DNA from: Acidaminobacter sp. JC074 | Lineage (GTDB): Bacteria; Bacillota; Clostridia; Peptostreptococcales; Acidaminobacteraceae | Length of the DNA stretch: 64,000 nucleotides | Assembly (NCBI RefSeq): GCF_022496765.1 | Contig: NZ_VANV01000002.1 | Span: forward strand, 186,001 to 250,000 | Reading direction: 5' to 3' | Shown: positions 57,591-64,000 of the stretch, piece after piece | Layout of the letters: each line of letters begins with the position of its first letter | How positions within the stretch are numbered: the stretch's first letter is position 1 | Program-made: the position numbers and the translations under genes | Notes under the pieces: generated by a model | Seen by the model: the letters and a program-made list of their open reading frames with translations, nothing else | Told to the model about the DNA's origin: nothing | Databases searched by the model: none

Positions 57591-58788
57591 TCCTATATAA
57601 AAATAAGGCTATTAAATAGACAATCAGCATCAGAATAATGGATGTTAAAGATGAAAATATCAAGAGAATAGAAAGCCCGATGATTAAGAGGATAGATGCT
57701 CCTTTTAAGAAAACGTCTCCTGATATTTTATAGACTGATACAAGTCCGATAATGGCATTTAAGACGAAAAAGCCATTGGCAAAAGAAACAACACTTTCAA
57801 TATCTATCAAATGCAACTGATTAAGTGTCAGTATAATAAGATGCATGATGATAAAGTAGTAGGTAGGTGTTGTTGGTATATTGTGTTTGTTTCTAGCCAT
57901 AAGTAATTTGGGTAGATAGCCTTCCGTGGCAATAGAGGATACAAGTCTTGATAGAGCACCAACAATTAATATATAAGTAGACATACATAAACCAGTTACC
58001 AGTATGGCCAAGATACTTGGACTAAAAGTCTTAAATACCGGATAAAGTATCTGTGTCAGTGTCATGCCTTCGTTTCCTATAGAATTAAAAGAAAGTGCAA
58101 TCAAAATATAAGTCAAAGTGATAACAATGATACTGATGATGGTTGCACGTTTAACAGTTGTTTTAACGTCCTTAACCTGTCCTGAATAATTACCTACAAT
58201 TTCCCAACCGATAATAGCCCAAAAAAGAAGAAGGCTTGTCTTTCCAAAGCTCATAACAGTCACAGGCTCAGAATTAAAATGAATACCATTAGTCGCTATG
58301 GTAGCCACTGAACTTAACAAAAGTATCAGAGTGATACAGGTTGAGACAATGAAACTGATGGTAGACATGACCTTAAGATCTCTTAATAAGACAAAGAAAG
58401 AAACCACTATTAAAACCATAGCAATTATAGGTTGACTTATATTGGATAAAAAACCGAGTTGATTGAGGTATTCACCAGCTGTTAACATGACGGCTGTTGG
58501 TCCTACTGAAACAGCTGAGATCATCAAAAATGATGCATATAGTTTCCATTTTGGCCCCATGACTTGATCAATAGCTAATGTCATACCACCGTCTCCAGGT
58601 AATAAAATAGAGAGTTTTGAAAAGCATAAGGCAAATAATGCGCCTAAAAACATAATGAAAATCCATGCAATTAATGACCAATCTCCAAGCATTTTGTAGG
58701 CAATAGGTGGTAATAAGACAATACCACTGCCTAGTATAGGTCCAATCATAAGCCCGCTTAAGAGTAATGGGCCAATCTTTTTGTTCAT
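57574..58788 (-). CDS. APC superfamily amino acid permease
   Basis: 404 residues, twelve membrane segments. MKKIGPLLLSGLMIGPILGSGIVLLPP-like start (helix 1 with the GSG substrate loop), GDGGMTLAIDQVMG, and WAIIGWEIVGNYSGQVKDVKTTVKRA (helix 6 region) are typical of the APC family. No specificity can be given. It is divergent from a LysR regulator and shares with it the 21-bp palindrome at 58855-58875, so the LysR protein probably controls it. Confidence 0.88.
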   Translation of the reverse strand: MNKKIGPLLLSGLMIGPILGSGIVLLPPIAYKMLGDWSLIAWIFIMFLGALFALCFSKLSILLPGDGGMTLAIDQVMGPKWKLYASFLMISAVSVGPTAVMLTAGEYLNQLGFLSNISQPIIAMVLIVVSFFVLLRDLKVMSTISFIVSTCITLILLLSSVATIATNGIHFNSEPVTVMSFGKTSLLLFWAIIGWEIVGNYSGQVKDVKTTVKRATIISIIVITLTYILIALSFNSIGNEGMTLTQILYPVFKTFSPSILAILVTGLCMSTYILIVGALSRLVSSIATEGYLPKLLMARNKHNIPTTPTYYFIIMHLIILTLNQLHLIDIESVVSFANGFFVLNAIIGLVSVYKISGDVFLKGASILLIIGLSILLIFSSLTSIILMLIVYLIALFLYRSKSLI

Positions 58789-58854
58789 ATCATTCTCCTT
58801 GTAATCTAACTAAATCCATCATATATTAGAATTAGGTATTTGTATAATAAATAG

Positions 58855-58875
58855 TTATGATGATATCCATCATAA
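58855..58875. promoter_or_regulatory. LysR-type operator palindrome
   Basis: TTATGATG-ATATC-CATCATAA, perfect 8-bp arms and a central GATATC. A further half-site CCATCATATA lies at 58815. It lies between the divergent permease and LysR genes, close to the LysR start, the usual place for an autoregulatory LysR site. Confidence 0.7.
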
Positions 58876-58893
58876 TTACTGATGGGAGAAAAT

Positions 58894-59748
58894 ATGGATA
58901 TTAGAAATTACATCACATTTGTTCATGTGGTTGAAATGAAAGGCTTTACAAAGGCTGCAGAAAAGTTAAATTATGCCCAGTCTACAGTAACACTACATAT
59001 TAAGGAACTTGAAGACCATTATAAGGCGAGTCTATTTGACAGATTGGGTAAAAAAATTCAGCTTACTCACTTTGGCAAACTTATCTATCCTGAGGCTAAG
59101 AAAGTCGTTTATGATTATAATAAACTCATCAACATTGATGTAAGCGGTCAGCGCCAAGTCTTAAGGATTGGTGTGTATGAGTCTTTACTTAAATACAGGT
59201 TGATGCCTATATTTAGAATGTTTAAACAGGCTAATCCTCATGTGGATATTGTAATTGCACATGGCGTTTGTAAAGATTTAAGAGACATGGTTAGAAGAGG
59301 AGACTTAGACCTTGCTTTTCAACTAGAAACCCTTCAAAGTTTTAAAGACTTGACGGCTCATAAACTATGCCCTGAAAGCCTTTCTCTAATCATGCCTGTC
59401 GGTCAGGCTGTCAATGAACTCTACAATGGACATCAGACCATATATTTAACAGAAGAAGGGTGTTCATACAGAAAGCTGTTTGAAACTTATTTAAAAGATC
59501 ACCAGGTAAACTCAAGGCAAGTCATGGAAACTGGTTCTGTTGACTTGATCAAACAGTATGTATCTCTTGGTATGGGTTATTCCTTAATCCCTAAGATAGC
59601 CATAAATGATGATGATAAATTAGAAATCTATGATATTCCCTTTAAACCGACCATCTATACACAACTTGTCCATCATAAATCTAAAGAGGGCTTTCAAGCA
59701 TTTGATGATTTTATTCAATTGGTAAAAAAACAAGCAGTTAAATGGTGA
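58894..59748 (+). CDS. LysR family transcriptional regulator
   Basis: 284 residues from ATG at 58894 (GGGAGA upstream; ATG at 58882 less likely). Residues 1-60 are the LysR winged helix-turn-helix (MKGFTKAAEKLNYAQSTVTLHIKELEDHYKASLFDR), followed by the periplasmic-binding-like effector domain (VLRIGVYESLLKYRLMPIFRMF, VDLIKQYVSLGMGYSLIPKIA). Likely target: the divergent APC permease gene. Confidence 0.94.
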   Translation: MDIRNYITFVHVVEMKGFTKAAEKLNYAQSTVTLHIKELEDHYKASLFDRLGKKIQLTHFGKLIYPEAKKVVYDYNKLINIDVSGQRQVLRIGVYESLLKYRLMPIFRMFKQANPHVDIVIAHGVCKDLRDMVRRGDLDLAFQLETLQSFKDLTAHKLCPESLSLIMPVGQAVNELYNGHQTIYLTEEGCSYRKLFETYLKDHQVNSRQVMETGSVDLIKQYVSLGMGYSLIPKIAINDDDKLEIYDIPFKPTIYTQLVHHKSKEGFQAFDDFIQLVKKQAVKW

Positions 59749-59961
59749 TCTAATATTTTAGAAATATATGTATATGTCATCATCTTTGACTCTGAATCAA
59801 ATGTGATGATTAAAAAAAACTACAAGAATATCAGAAGTTAAAGTATGATTAAGCTATTTAGCCGTGTAAATATGAGTGTATTGGGTATATATAGCAAAAG
59901 ATGATAAATGATATAGAGCACTTCAACTTTAGATTATAAAATTTGGTTTAAATAAATAGAG

Positions 59962-59990
59962 AGGATGCCTTGAGATAGGTATCCTTTCTT
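59962..59990 (+). terminator. Intrinsic terminator
   Basis: AGGATGCCT / AGGTATCCT (one G-U) with a 6-nt loop, then TTCTTATT. It lies 213 bp past the LysR stop. Confidence 0.65.
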
Positions 59991-60052
59991 ATTCCTAAAT
60001 CTTAATTTTAGTTTTTTGTATATATATGTGAAACAAATCTTGCATATAGTGA

Positions 60053-60058
60053 TATAAT
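60053..60058 (+). promoter_or_regulatory. -10 box of the GAF-GGDEF gene
   Basis: TATAAT, 62 bp before the ATG; the -35 at 17 bp (GAAACA) is weak. Confidence 0.45.
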
Positions 60059-60119
60059 ATCTTCAGAAGTTGAGTAATTAAGAGAAAAATGGGCATAAAT
60101 GTTTTAGAGGAGTTAACAT

Positions 60120-61307
60120 ATGATTAAAACTTATAAACCATATAGAGATATAGGTGCAAAACTTGTCATGGCAAGTCTTTTGGTTATAAATATTTTGATA
60201 CTACTTAAGAAAGAATGGACTCTATTTTTGATCTGTCTTTCTTCTGCATTGATTCTCATGTCCTTTTATATGATATTAAATAGGGTTAAGGTGCTTCGTA
60301 ACAAGGATATGACCATAAACAGCATCTTAAGAATGTCTCAGGCGACTTTGAATGCAGATTCAAAAGAAGACTTATACAGGACCATATTAGAAGAAATGGT
60401 AGATGCCATCGAATCAGCTGATAAGGCTTCGTTGATAACAATAGATGCCTTAGGCTTTATGAACTTTGAAGCTGTTGTTGGATTTGATCTAGAAGCTGCA
60501 AAGGAACTCAATATGAGGTTTGAGGAATCCTTCTTGTTTAATGCCATTACAGATAAGATACCCAAATCGATCATAATTGATGATATTGAGCTTAAGAATC
60601 AAAATCTTTTAAGTGAAGAAAGCAAAGAAATTATGTCAAGGGTAGGCATTGGTGCAATTGATAAGACTGTCTGTGTACCCATTACTTTAGACAAAAAGAT
60701 TTTTGGTATGATCAATATTGATAATACTTCTGGTAAAGTATTTTCTGAAGAGGATGTAAAACTCATAGAAGACTTCGCAGTAGAGATATCAAAAATAGTC
60801 AAATTACATGAACTTCTGAATAAGACGACTGCTAAGTATGTGGAAGATCCTCTGACAAAAGCATTTGTTAGGGCCAGCTTTAAAGAAAAGGCAGAAGAGA
60901 TTCTAAAAGAAGAAACTTTAGTAGAGAAGAAACTTGTTTATTTTGATATTGATAAACTTAAATCTATCAACAAAGACTATGGATTTGAAGTTGGCGATCA
61001 AATACTTATTCATTTTGTTAAAGGTATAAAGAGCCAGATTTATGGCAAAGAAATGATTGCAAGATATGGTGGAGATGAGTTTGTTATGCTTTTTACAAGA
61101 AGGAATTCTTCTCTAGAAAGCTTTATGGACAGGTGTGTTAAGTGGTTTGAAGACCATCCCTACAAGCACAAAGGTGAGGATATATTTGTTGAGTTTTCAT
61201 ATGGTACAGCCATTTATGGTTCTGATGCCAGAAGTTTAGGTGATTTGATTTTACTGGCCAATGAAAGAATGGAATCCAAACAAGAACATAAGTTAAGTGA
61301 TGCATAG
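60120..61307 (+). CDS. Membrane GAF-GGDEF diguanylate cyclase
   Basis: 395 residues. Two N-terminal membrane segments (about 13-55), a GAF-like sensor (residues 75-225; ADKASLITIDALGFMNFEAVVGFD, VCVPITLDKKIFGMINIDNTSGKVFSEEDVKLIEDFA) and a GGDEF domain with RYGGDEF at 315-321. The I-site RxxD before GGDEF is replaced (GKEMI), so it should escape product inhibition, unlike the dCache cyclase at 17206. GAGGAG precedes the ATG. Confidence 0.92.
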   Translation: MIKTYKPYRDIGAKLVMASLLVINILILLKKEWTLFLICLSSALILMSFYMILNRVKVLRNKDMTINSILRMSQATLNADSKEDLYRTILEEMVDAIESADKASLITIDALGFMNFEAVVGFDLEAAKELNMRFEESFLFNAITDKIPKSIIIDDIELKNQNLLSEESKEIMSRVGIGAIDKTVCVPITLDKKIFGMINIDNTSGKVFSEEDVKLIEDFAVEISKIVKLHELLNKTTAKYVEDPLTKAFVRASFKEKAEEILKEETLVEKKLVYFDIDKLKSINKDYGFEVGDQILIHFVKGIKSQIYGKEMIARYGGDEFVMLFTRRNSSLESFMDRCVKWFEDHPYKHKGEDIFVEFSYGTAIYGSDARSLGDLILLANERMESKQEHKLSDA

Positions 61308-61322
61308 ACATCACTTTTTTTT
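61295..61322 (+). terminator. Intrinsic terminator
   Basis: AAGTGATG / CATCACTT with a 6-nt loop that contains the stop codon, then a T run. Confidence 0.88.
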
Positions 61323-61403
61323 ACGAAATTTTAACAGATAATTAGAATTCTTACTATTTACAAATGGCTTTGACCATGATAATATAAGTATGCAATTAAA
61401 GTT

Positions 61404-61417
61404 AGATTTCTAACTAT
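61404..61417. promoter_or_regulatory. Palindrome GTTAGA-TT-TCTAAC before the MATE gene
   Basis: A perfect 6-bp inverted repeat; related sequences TTAGAATTCTTA (about 61338) and TTAGAATACTTAGTAAA (about 61419) lie on either side, in the 120-bp gap upstream of the exporter gene. Candidate operator for the MarR regulator encoded downstream. Confidence 0.45.
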
Positions 61418-61444
61418 TAGAATACTTAGTAAATAGGAGGTTTT

Positions 61445-62803
61445 ATGGATAATATAAAAAAACTGGGGCAGGAGTCAGTTGTTAAACTTCTGATAAAATA
61501 TTCAGTACCAGCAGTCATCGCTATGTTAGTTAATGCCATATACAATGTTGTAGATAGAATTTTTATCGGCCAATTTGCTGGAGAAGAAGCATTGGCTGCT
61601 TTAACGGTTGCCTTTCCACTCATGATGATTATTTTTGCCTTTGCATCTTTAATTGGTACAGGTGGTTCTGCACTTTTATCTATCAGTTTAGGTCAGAATA
61701 ATCTCAAAAAATCCAATCATGTTTTTGCAAACACCATTTCATTTGGTCTTATAGTAACAGGTATCACTTTAATAGGTGTTTTTCTAAACTTAGATGGCTT
61801 GTTAAGTCTCTTTGGCGCATCCGCTGAAACATTAGGCTATGCAAAATCATATATGTCAATTATTATAGGTGGCTTTATTTTTCAAATGCTGTCTTTCATT
61901 TTAAACTCGTCTGTAAGAACTGAAGGTAAACCAGTCTTATCGATGTTTGCCATGATGGCATCAGCGGTTACAAATATCATCCTGGACTATATCTTTATTG
62001 GCATCTTCGATATGGGCGTTTCTGGTGCTGCTTTAGCAACCATCATTGGACAATTTTCTGGTCTAAGTATTTTACTTTCTTTTTACTTAAGAGGCAAGAG
62101 CCAACTTAGACTTAACATAAAAGACTTGATACCTGATGTCAAACTGATTTTAGAAATCGTTTCTATAGGTTTTGCATCTTTTGTTTCAACCATGGGCACT
62201 AGCATAGCCATGGCCTTTATGAATGTATCATTATCTTCTTACGGCGGCTTAGGCGCTGTTACAGCCATGGGTGCCATCAACTCATTATATACATTTTTTA
62301 TAATGCCGATTATGGGCATCACTCAAGGCATGCAGCCTATTATAGGCTACAATCACGGTGCCGGCTTAAAGACTAGGGTCAATCAAACCCTGAAATACGG
62401 TATAGGGGTAGGGATGTCATTTTCAATACTCGTATTTGTGTTACTACAAGCATTTCCAACGACCTTTATAGGTATGTTTTTAGATCCTTCATCAGAAACC
62501 ATAGACATTGCCGTCAATGGTCTGAGAATTTATATAGCCATGTTACCTCTTCTTAGCATTAACATCATGGGGGTGTCTTATTTCCAATCTACAGCCAAAG
62601 GAAAAACATCTATGGTATTAGGCATGCTCAGACAGTTTGTTATCTTAGTACCTATGTTGCTTGTCTTACCATCGATTCTTGGTTTAAGTGGTGTTTGGCT
62701 TGCCGTCCCGCTTTCAGATGGACTGGCTATTCTGGCAACACTAGTCTTATTAGTCAGTGATACTAGGGGCAGACAAGGTATAAATCTTTTAGATGCAGCT
62801 TAA
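61445..62803 (+). CDS. MATE family multidrug/Na+ antiporter
   Basis: 452 residues, twelve membrane segments in two homologous halves. The family start LGQESVVKLLIKYSVPAVIAMLVNAIYNVVDRIFIGQFAGEEALAALTVAFPLMMI and GTGGSALLSISLGQNN, with MGITQGMQPIIGYNHGAG in the second half, is the DinF/NorM-like MATE pattern common in clostridia. It exports cationic drugs or metabolites. AGGAGG precedes the ATG. A MarR gene follows after 54 bp and likely represses it. Confidence 0.93.
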   Translation: MDNIKKLGQESVVKLLIKYSVPAVIAMLVNAIYNVVDRIFIGQFAGEEALAALTVAFPLMMIIFAFASLIGTGGSALLSISLGQNNLKKSNHVFANTISFGLIVTGITLIGVFLNLDGLLSLFGASAETLGYAKSYMSIIIGGFIFQMLSFILNSSVRTEGKPVLSMFAMMASAVTNIILDYIFIGIFDMGVSGAALATIIGQFSGLSILLSFYLRGKSQLRLNIKDLIPDVKLILEIVSIGFASFVSTMGTSIAMAFMNVSLSSYGGLGAVTAMGAINSLYTFFIMPIMGITQGMQPIIGYNHGAGLKTRVNQTLKYGIGVGMSFSILVFVLLQAFPTTFIGMFLDPSSETIDIAVNGLRIYIAMLPLLSINIMGVSYFQSTAKGKTSMVLGMLRQFVILVPMLLVLPSILGLSGVWLAVPLSDGLAILATLVLLVSDTRGRQGINLLDAA

Positions 62804-62857
62804 CCATGACACTTAAGCTCAATTTGTGCTATAATAAGTGACGAAAGAAGGTAGTAT

Positions 62858-63346
62858 ATGAAAGAAGTTAAAAAATTCTCTGAACATGATATGGAACATA
62901 TTATGTATATGCGAGCACAAATGGAACATCTTTTTTTCAGAGGTTTCATTAAGGAATATGATTTACCTAAAGGTGTTAAACAATCGCATGCTATAACTAT
63001 GATTATTTTATATTTCCATCCAAACGAATCCATGTCTAAGTTAAGCAAGGGTTTAAACATGGAAAAGGGTTCTATTACAACGGTTGTAGATAAGCTTGTA
63101 AAGCTTGGTTATGCAGTCAGTGAAAGGTCAACAAGTGATAGGCGTGTTTATCATATAAATTTGACTGAAACTGGTATGGCCTTTGCCAAGAAGTTTACAA
63201 GTGATCATAAGGCTTATATAGGTTCTTTAATGGATCAACTGGACCAAGAATCACGAGATGAGTTTTTTAAAGCTGCTGGCGTCATCAGCAAAACCTTGGA
63301 GAGACTGGGTGCTGATTTTTATAGAGAAAAGTGTGATAGCAAGTAA
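62858..63346 (+). CDS. MarR family regulator, probably of the MATE exporter
   Basis: 162 residues. Winged-helix core NESMSKLSKGLNMEKGSITTVVDKLVKLGYAVSERSTSDRRVYHINLTETG with flanking dimerisation helices. GAAGGTAGT stands before the ATG. Position directly behind an exporter gene is typical for a MarR repressor of efflux. A terminator closes the unit. Confidence 0.93.
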   Translation: MKEVKKFSEHDMEHIMYMRAQMEHLFFRGFIKEYDLPKGVKQSHAITMIILYFHPNESMSKLSKGLNMEKGSITTVVDKLVKLGYAVSERSTSDRRVYHINLTETGMAFAKKFTSDHKAYIGSLMDQLDQESRDEFFKAAGVISKTLERLGADFYREKCDSK

Positions 63347-63363
63347 TACTTGCTATTTTTTTG
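63336..63363 (+). terminator. Intrinsic terminator after the MarR gene
   Basis: ATAGCAAG / CTTGCTAT with a 5-nt loop and T8 tail, overlapping the stop codon. Confidence 0.88.
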
Positions 63364-63371
63364 TAGTGATT

Positions 63372-63391
63372 TTTACTAAAGATTTAGTAAA
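63372..63391. promoter_or_regulatory. Palindrome upstream of the beta-galactosidase promoter
   Basis: TTTACTAA-AGAT-TTAGTAAA, perfect 8-bp arms, ending 4 bp before the -35 box. The half-site TTAGTAAA also occurs upstream of the MATE gene (about 61429). Confidence 0.55.
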
Positions 63392-63395
63392 CTTC

Positions 63396-63424
63396 TTGAC
63401 AAGTCCATGCTGAAAATAGATAAT
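63396..63424 (+). promoter_or_regulatory. Promoter of the beta-galactosidase gene
   Basis: TTGACA (63396-63401), 17-bp spacer, GATAAT (63419-63424). Confidence 0.8.
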
Positions 63425-63457
63425 GATGTCATCAAGAATAGAAAGTTGAGTGAAAAA

Positions 63458-64000
63458 ATGAAAGTTAAAGGCATAGCATATTATCCCGAGCATTGGGAGC
63501 AATCAAACTGGGATAAGGACTTAAAAAGAATAAAAGAAATGGGTGTCAATACCATTCGTATAGGTGAGTTTATGTGGTCTCTATTAGAGCCGCGTGAAGG
63601 TGAGTTTGATTTTACATTACTAGATCAAATGATAGAAAAGATATCCTCTTATGGTTTTGATATCTTGCTTGGAACACCAACGGCTACTTTTCCAGTCTGG
63701 ACCCTAAAAAATTACTCAAACATAATGGCTGTTGATGAAATGGGTAGACAAAGAAAATACGGTACAAGAAGACAATACTGCTACAATTCTAAAGATTATC
63801 TTCGTCTATCTAGAATCATTACAGGGAAGATGGTTGAAAGATATGCTGATGTCAAAAATATCATTGGCATTCAAATAGACAATGAAATAGGTCATGAGGG
63901 CAGTGACTTTTGTCAGTGTGATAACTGTAGAAGGGGCTTTTCAGACTTTTTAGAGAGAAAATATGATAGCGTTGATCATATGAATCAAGTATATGGCAAT
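63458..64000 (+). CDS. GH42 beta-galactosidase, N-terminal part
   Basis: 181 codons are visible before the window ends. The start KVKGIAYYPEHWEQSNWDKDLKRIKEMGVNTIRIGEFMWSLLEPREGEFDFTLLD is characteristic of GH42 (YYPEQWP..D...M...G...VR..EF.W...EP..G.F.F). The acid/base Glu occurs in IIGIQIDNEIGHE, and the Cys pair in FCQCDNC fits the zinc site of GH42 enzymes. The ATG at 63458 has only a weak ribosome site (GAGTGA). Strong own promoter; substrate beta-galactosides. Confidence 0.93.
   Translation, partial: MKVKGIAYYPEHWEQSNWDKDLKRIKEMGVNTIRIGEFMWSLLEPREGEFDFTLLDQMIEKISSYGFDILLGTPTATFPVWTLKNYSNIMAVDEMGRQRKYGTRRQYCYNSKDYLRLSRIITGKMVERYADVKNIIGIQIDNEIGHEGSDFCQCDNCRRGFSDFLERKYDSVDHMNQVYGN

Larger units (their letters stand above)
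59749..60119. other. Gene-free A+T-rich region with one terminator
   Basis: About 370 bp with no coding frame of note. It holds a hairpin terminator at 59962-59990 and the promoter of the next gene; the distance from LysR to that terminator (over 200 bp) leaves room for an unannotated RNA, but no structure other than the terminator is evident. Confidence 0.5.

Overview
The window is strongly A+T-rich. Genes are closely packed, usually with strong GGAGG-type ribosome sites, and end in simple hairpin-plus-T-run terminators. Lipoprotein signal peptides, an S-layer-homology protein, several [4Fe-4S] proteins, a tungsten-type aldehyde ferredoxin oxidoreductase, radical SAM and ferritin-like proteins, a TRAP transporter and many one-component regulators point to an anaerobic, low-GC Gram-positive bacterium of the Clostridia type. 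I saw no rRNA, tRNA, CRISPR array, insertion sequence or phage gene; this looks like ordinary chromosome.

Layout. 1-2.1 kb: end of an EAL c-di-GMP phosphodiesterase, an AIM24-family protein and a HAD phosphatase. 2.2-6.5 kb: a redox/iron cluster (membrane HExxH protein, EFR1 flavodoxin-ferredoxin, [2Fe-2S] ferredoxin, rubrerythrin-like/VIT1 fusion, radical SAM protein, MarR regulator) with three copies of the palindrome TTCCGYGGAA. 6.5-12.3 kb: two YfcC-type carriers, an ArsR regulator between them, a D-aminoacylase-family amidohydrolase and an M20 peptidase; the same 24-bp inverted repeat precedes both carriers. 12.4-14.1 kb: ECF S component and class V aminotransferase. 14.1-27.5 kb: acyltransferases, a dCache-GGDEF cyclase, a P5CR-like enzyme, a SatD/DUF3307 pair with a striking operator array, DUF1292, an XRE-TPR regulator, and a WD40 lipoprotein with a kinase-like and an ATC-hydrolase-like gene.

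27.5-31.1 kb: a MerR regulator followed by a MerR-type promoter (19-bp spacer), then a leader that looks like the Moco/Tuco riboswitch with an overlapping terminator, then moaD-like, ferredoxin and AOR genes. 31.2-39.3 kb: a three-gene glycerol-3-phosphate-dehydrogenase-like operon, a DctPQM TRAP transporter, a GlpP antiterminator and an MgtC-like gene. Three leaders that begin with GCAAGAGARTGAGA and end in a terminator sit before the dehydrogenase, the TRAP operon and mgtC. I infer a local GlpP regulon that couples a TRAP transporter to glycerol-3-phosphate metabolism; this is the best candidate for an undescribed system here.

39.4-49.3 kb: a lipoprotein, a kinase-less 7TM-PAS sensor next to a NarL-type response regulator and a full histidine kinase of the same architecture, a second AIM24 protein, a related lipoprotein and a large RCC1-SLH protein. 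49.3-64 kb: a GH4 glycosidase with divergent AraC regulator, an HD hydrolase, a Crp/Fnr regulator, an SAH-hydrolase-like protein, a methyltransferase, TDT and APC transporters, a LysR regulator with a perfect operator palindrome, a GAF-GGDEF protein, a MATE exporter, a MarR regulator and the start of a GH42 beta-galactosidase.
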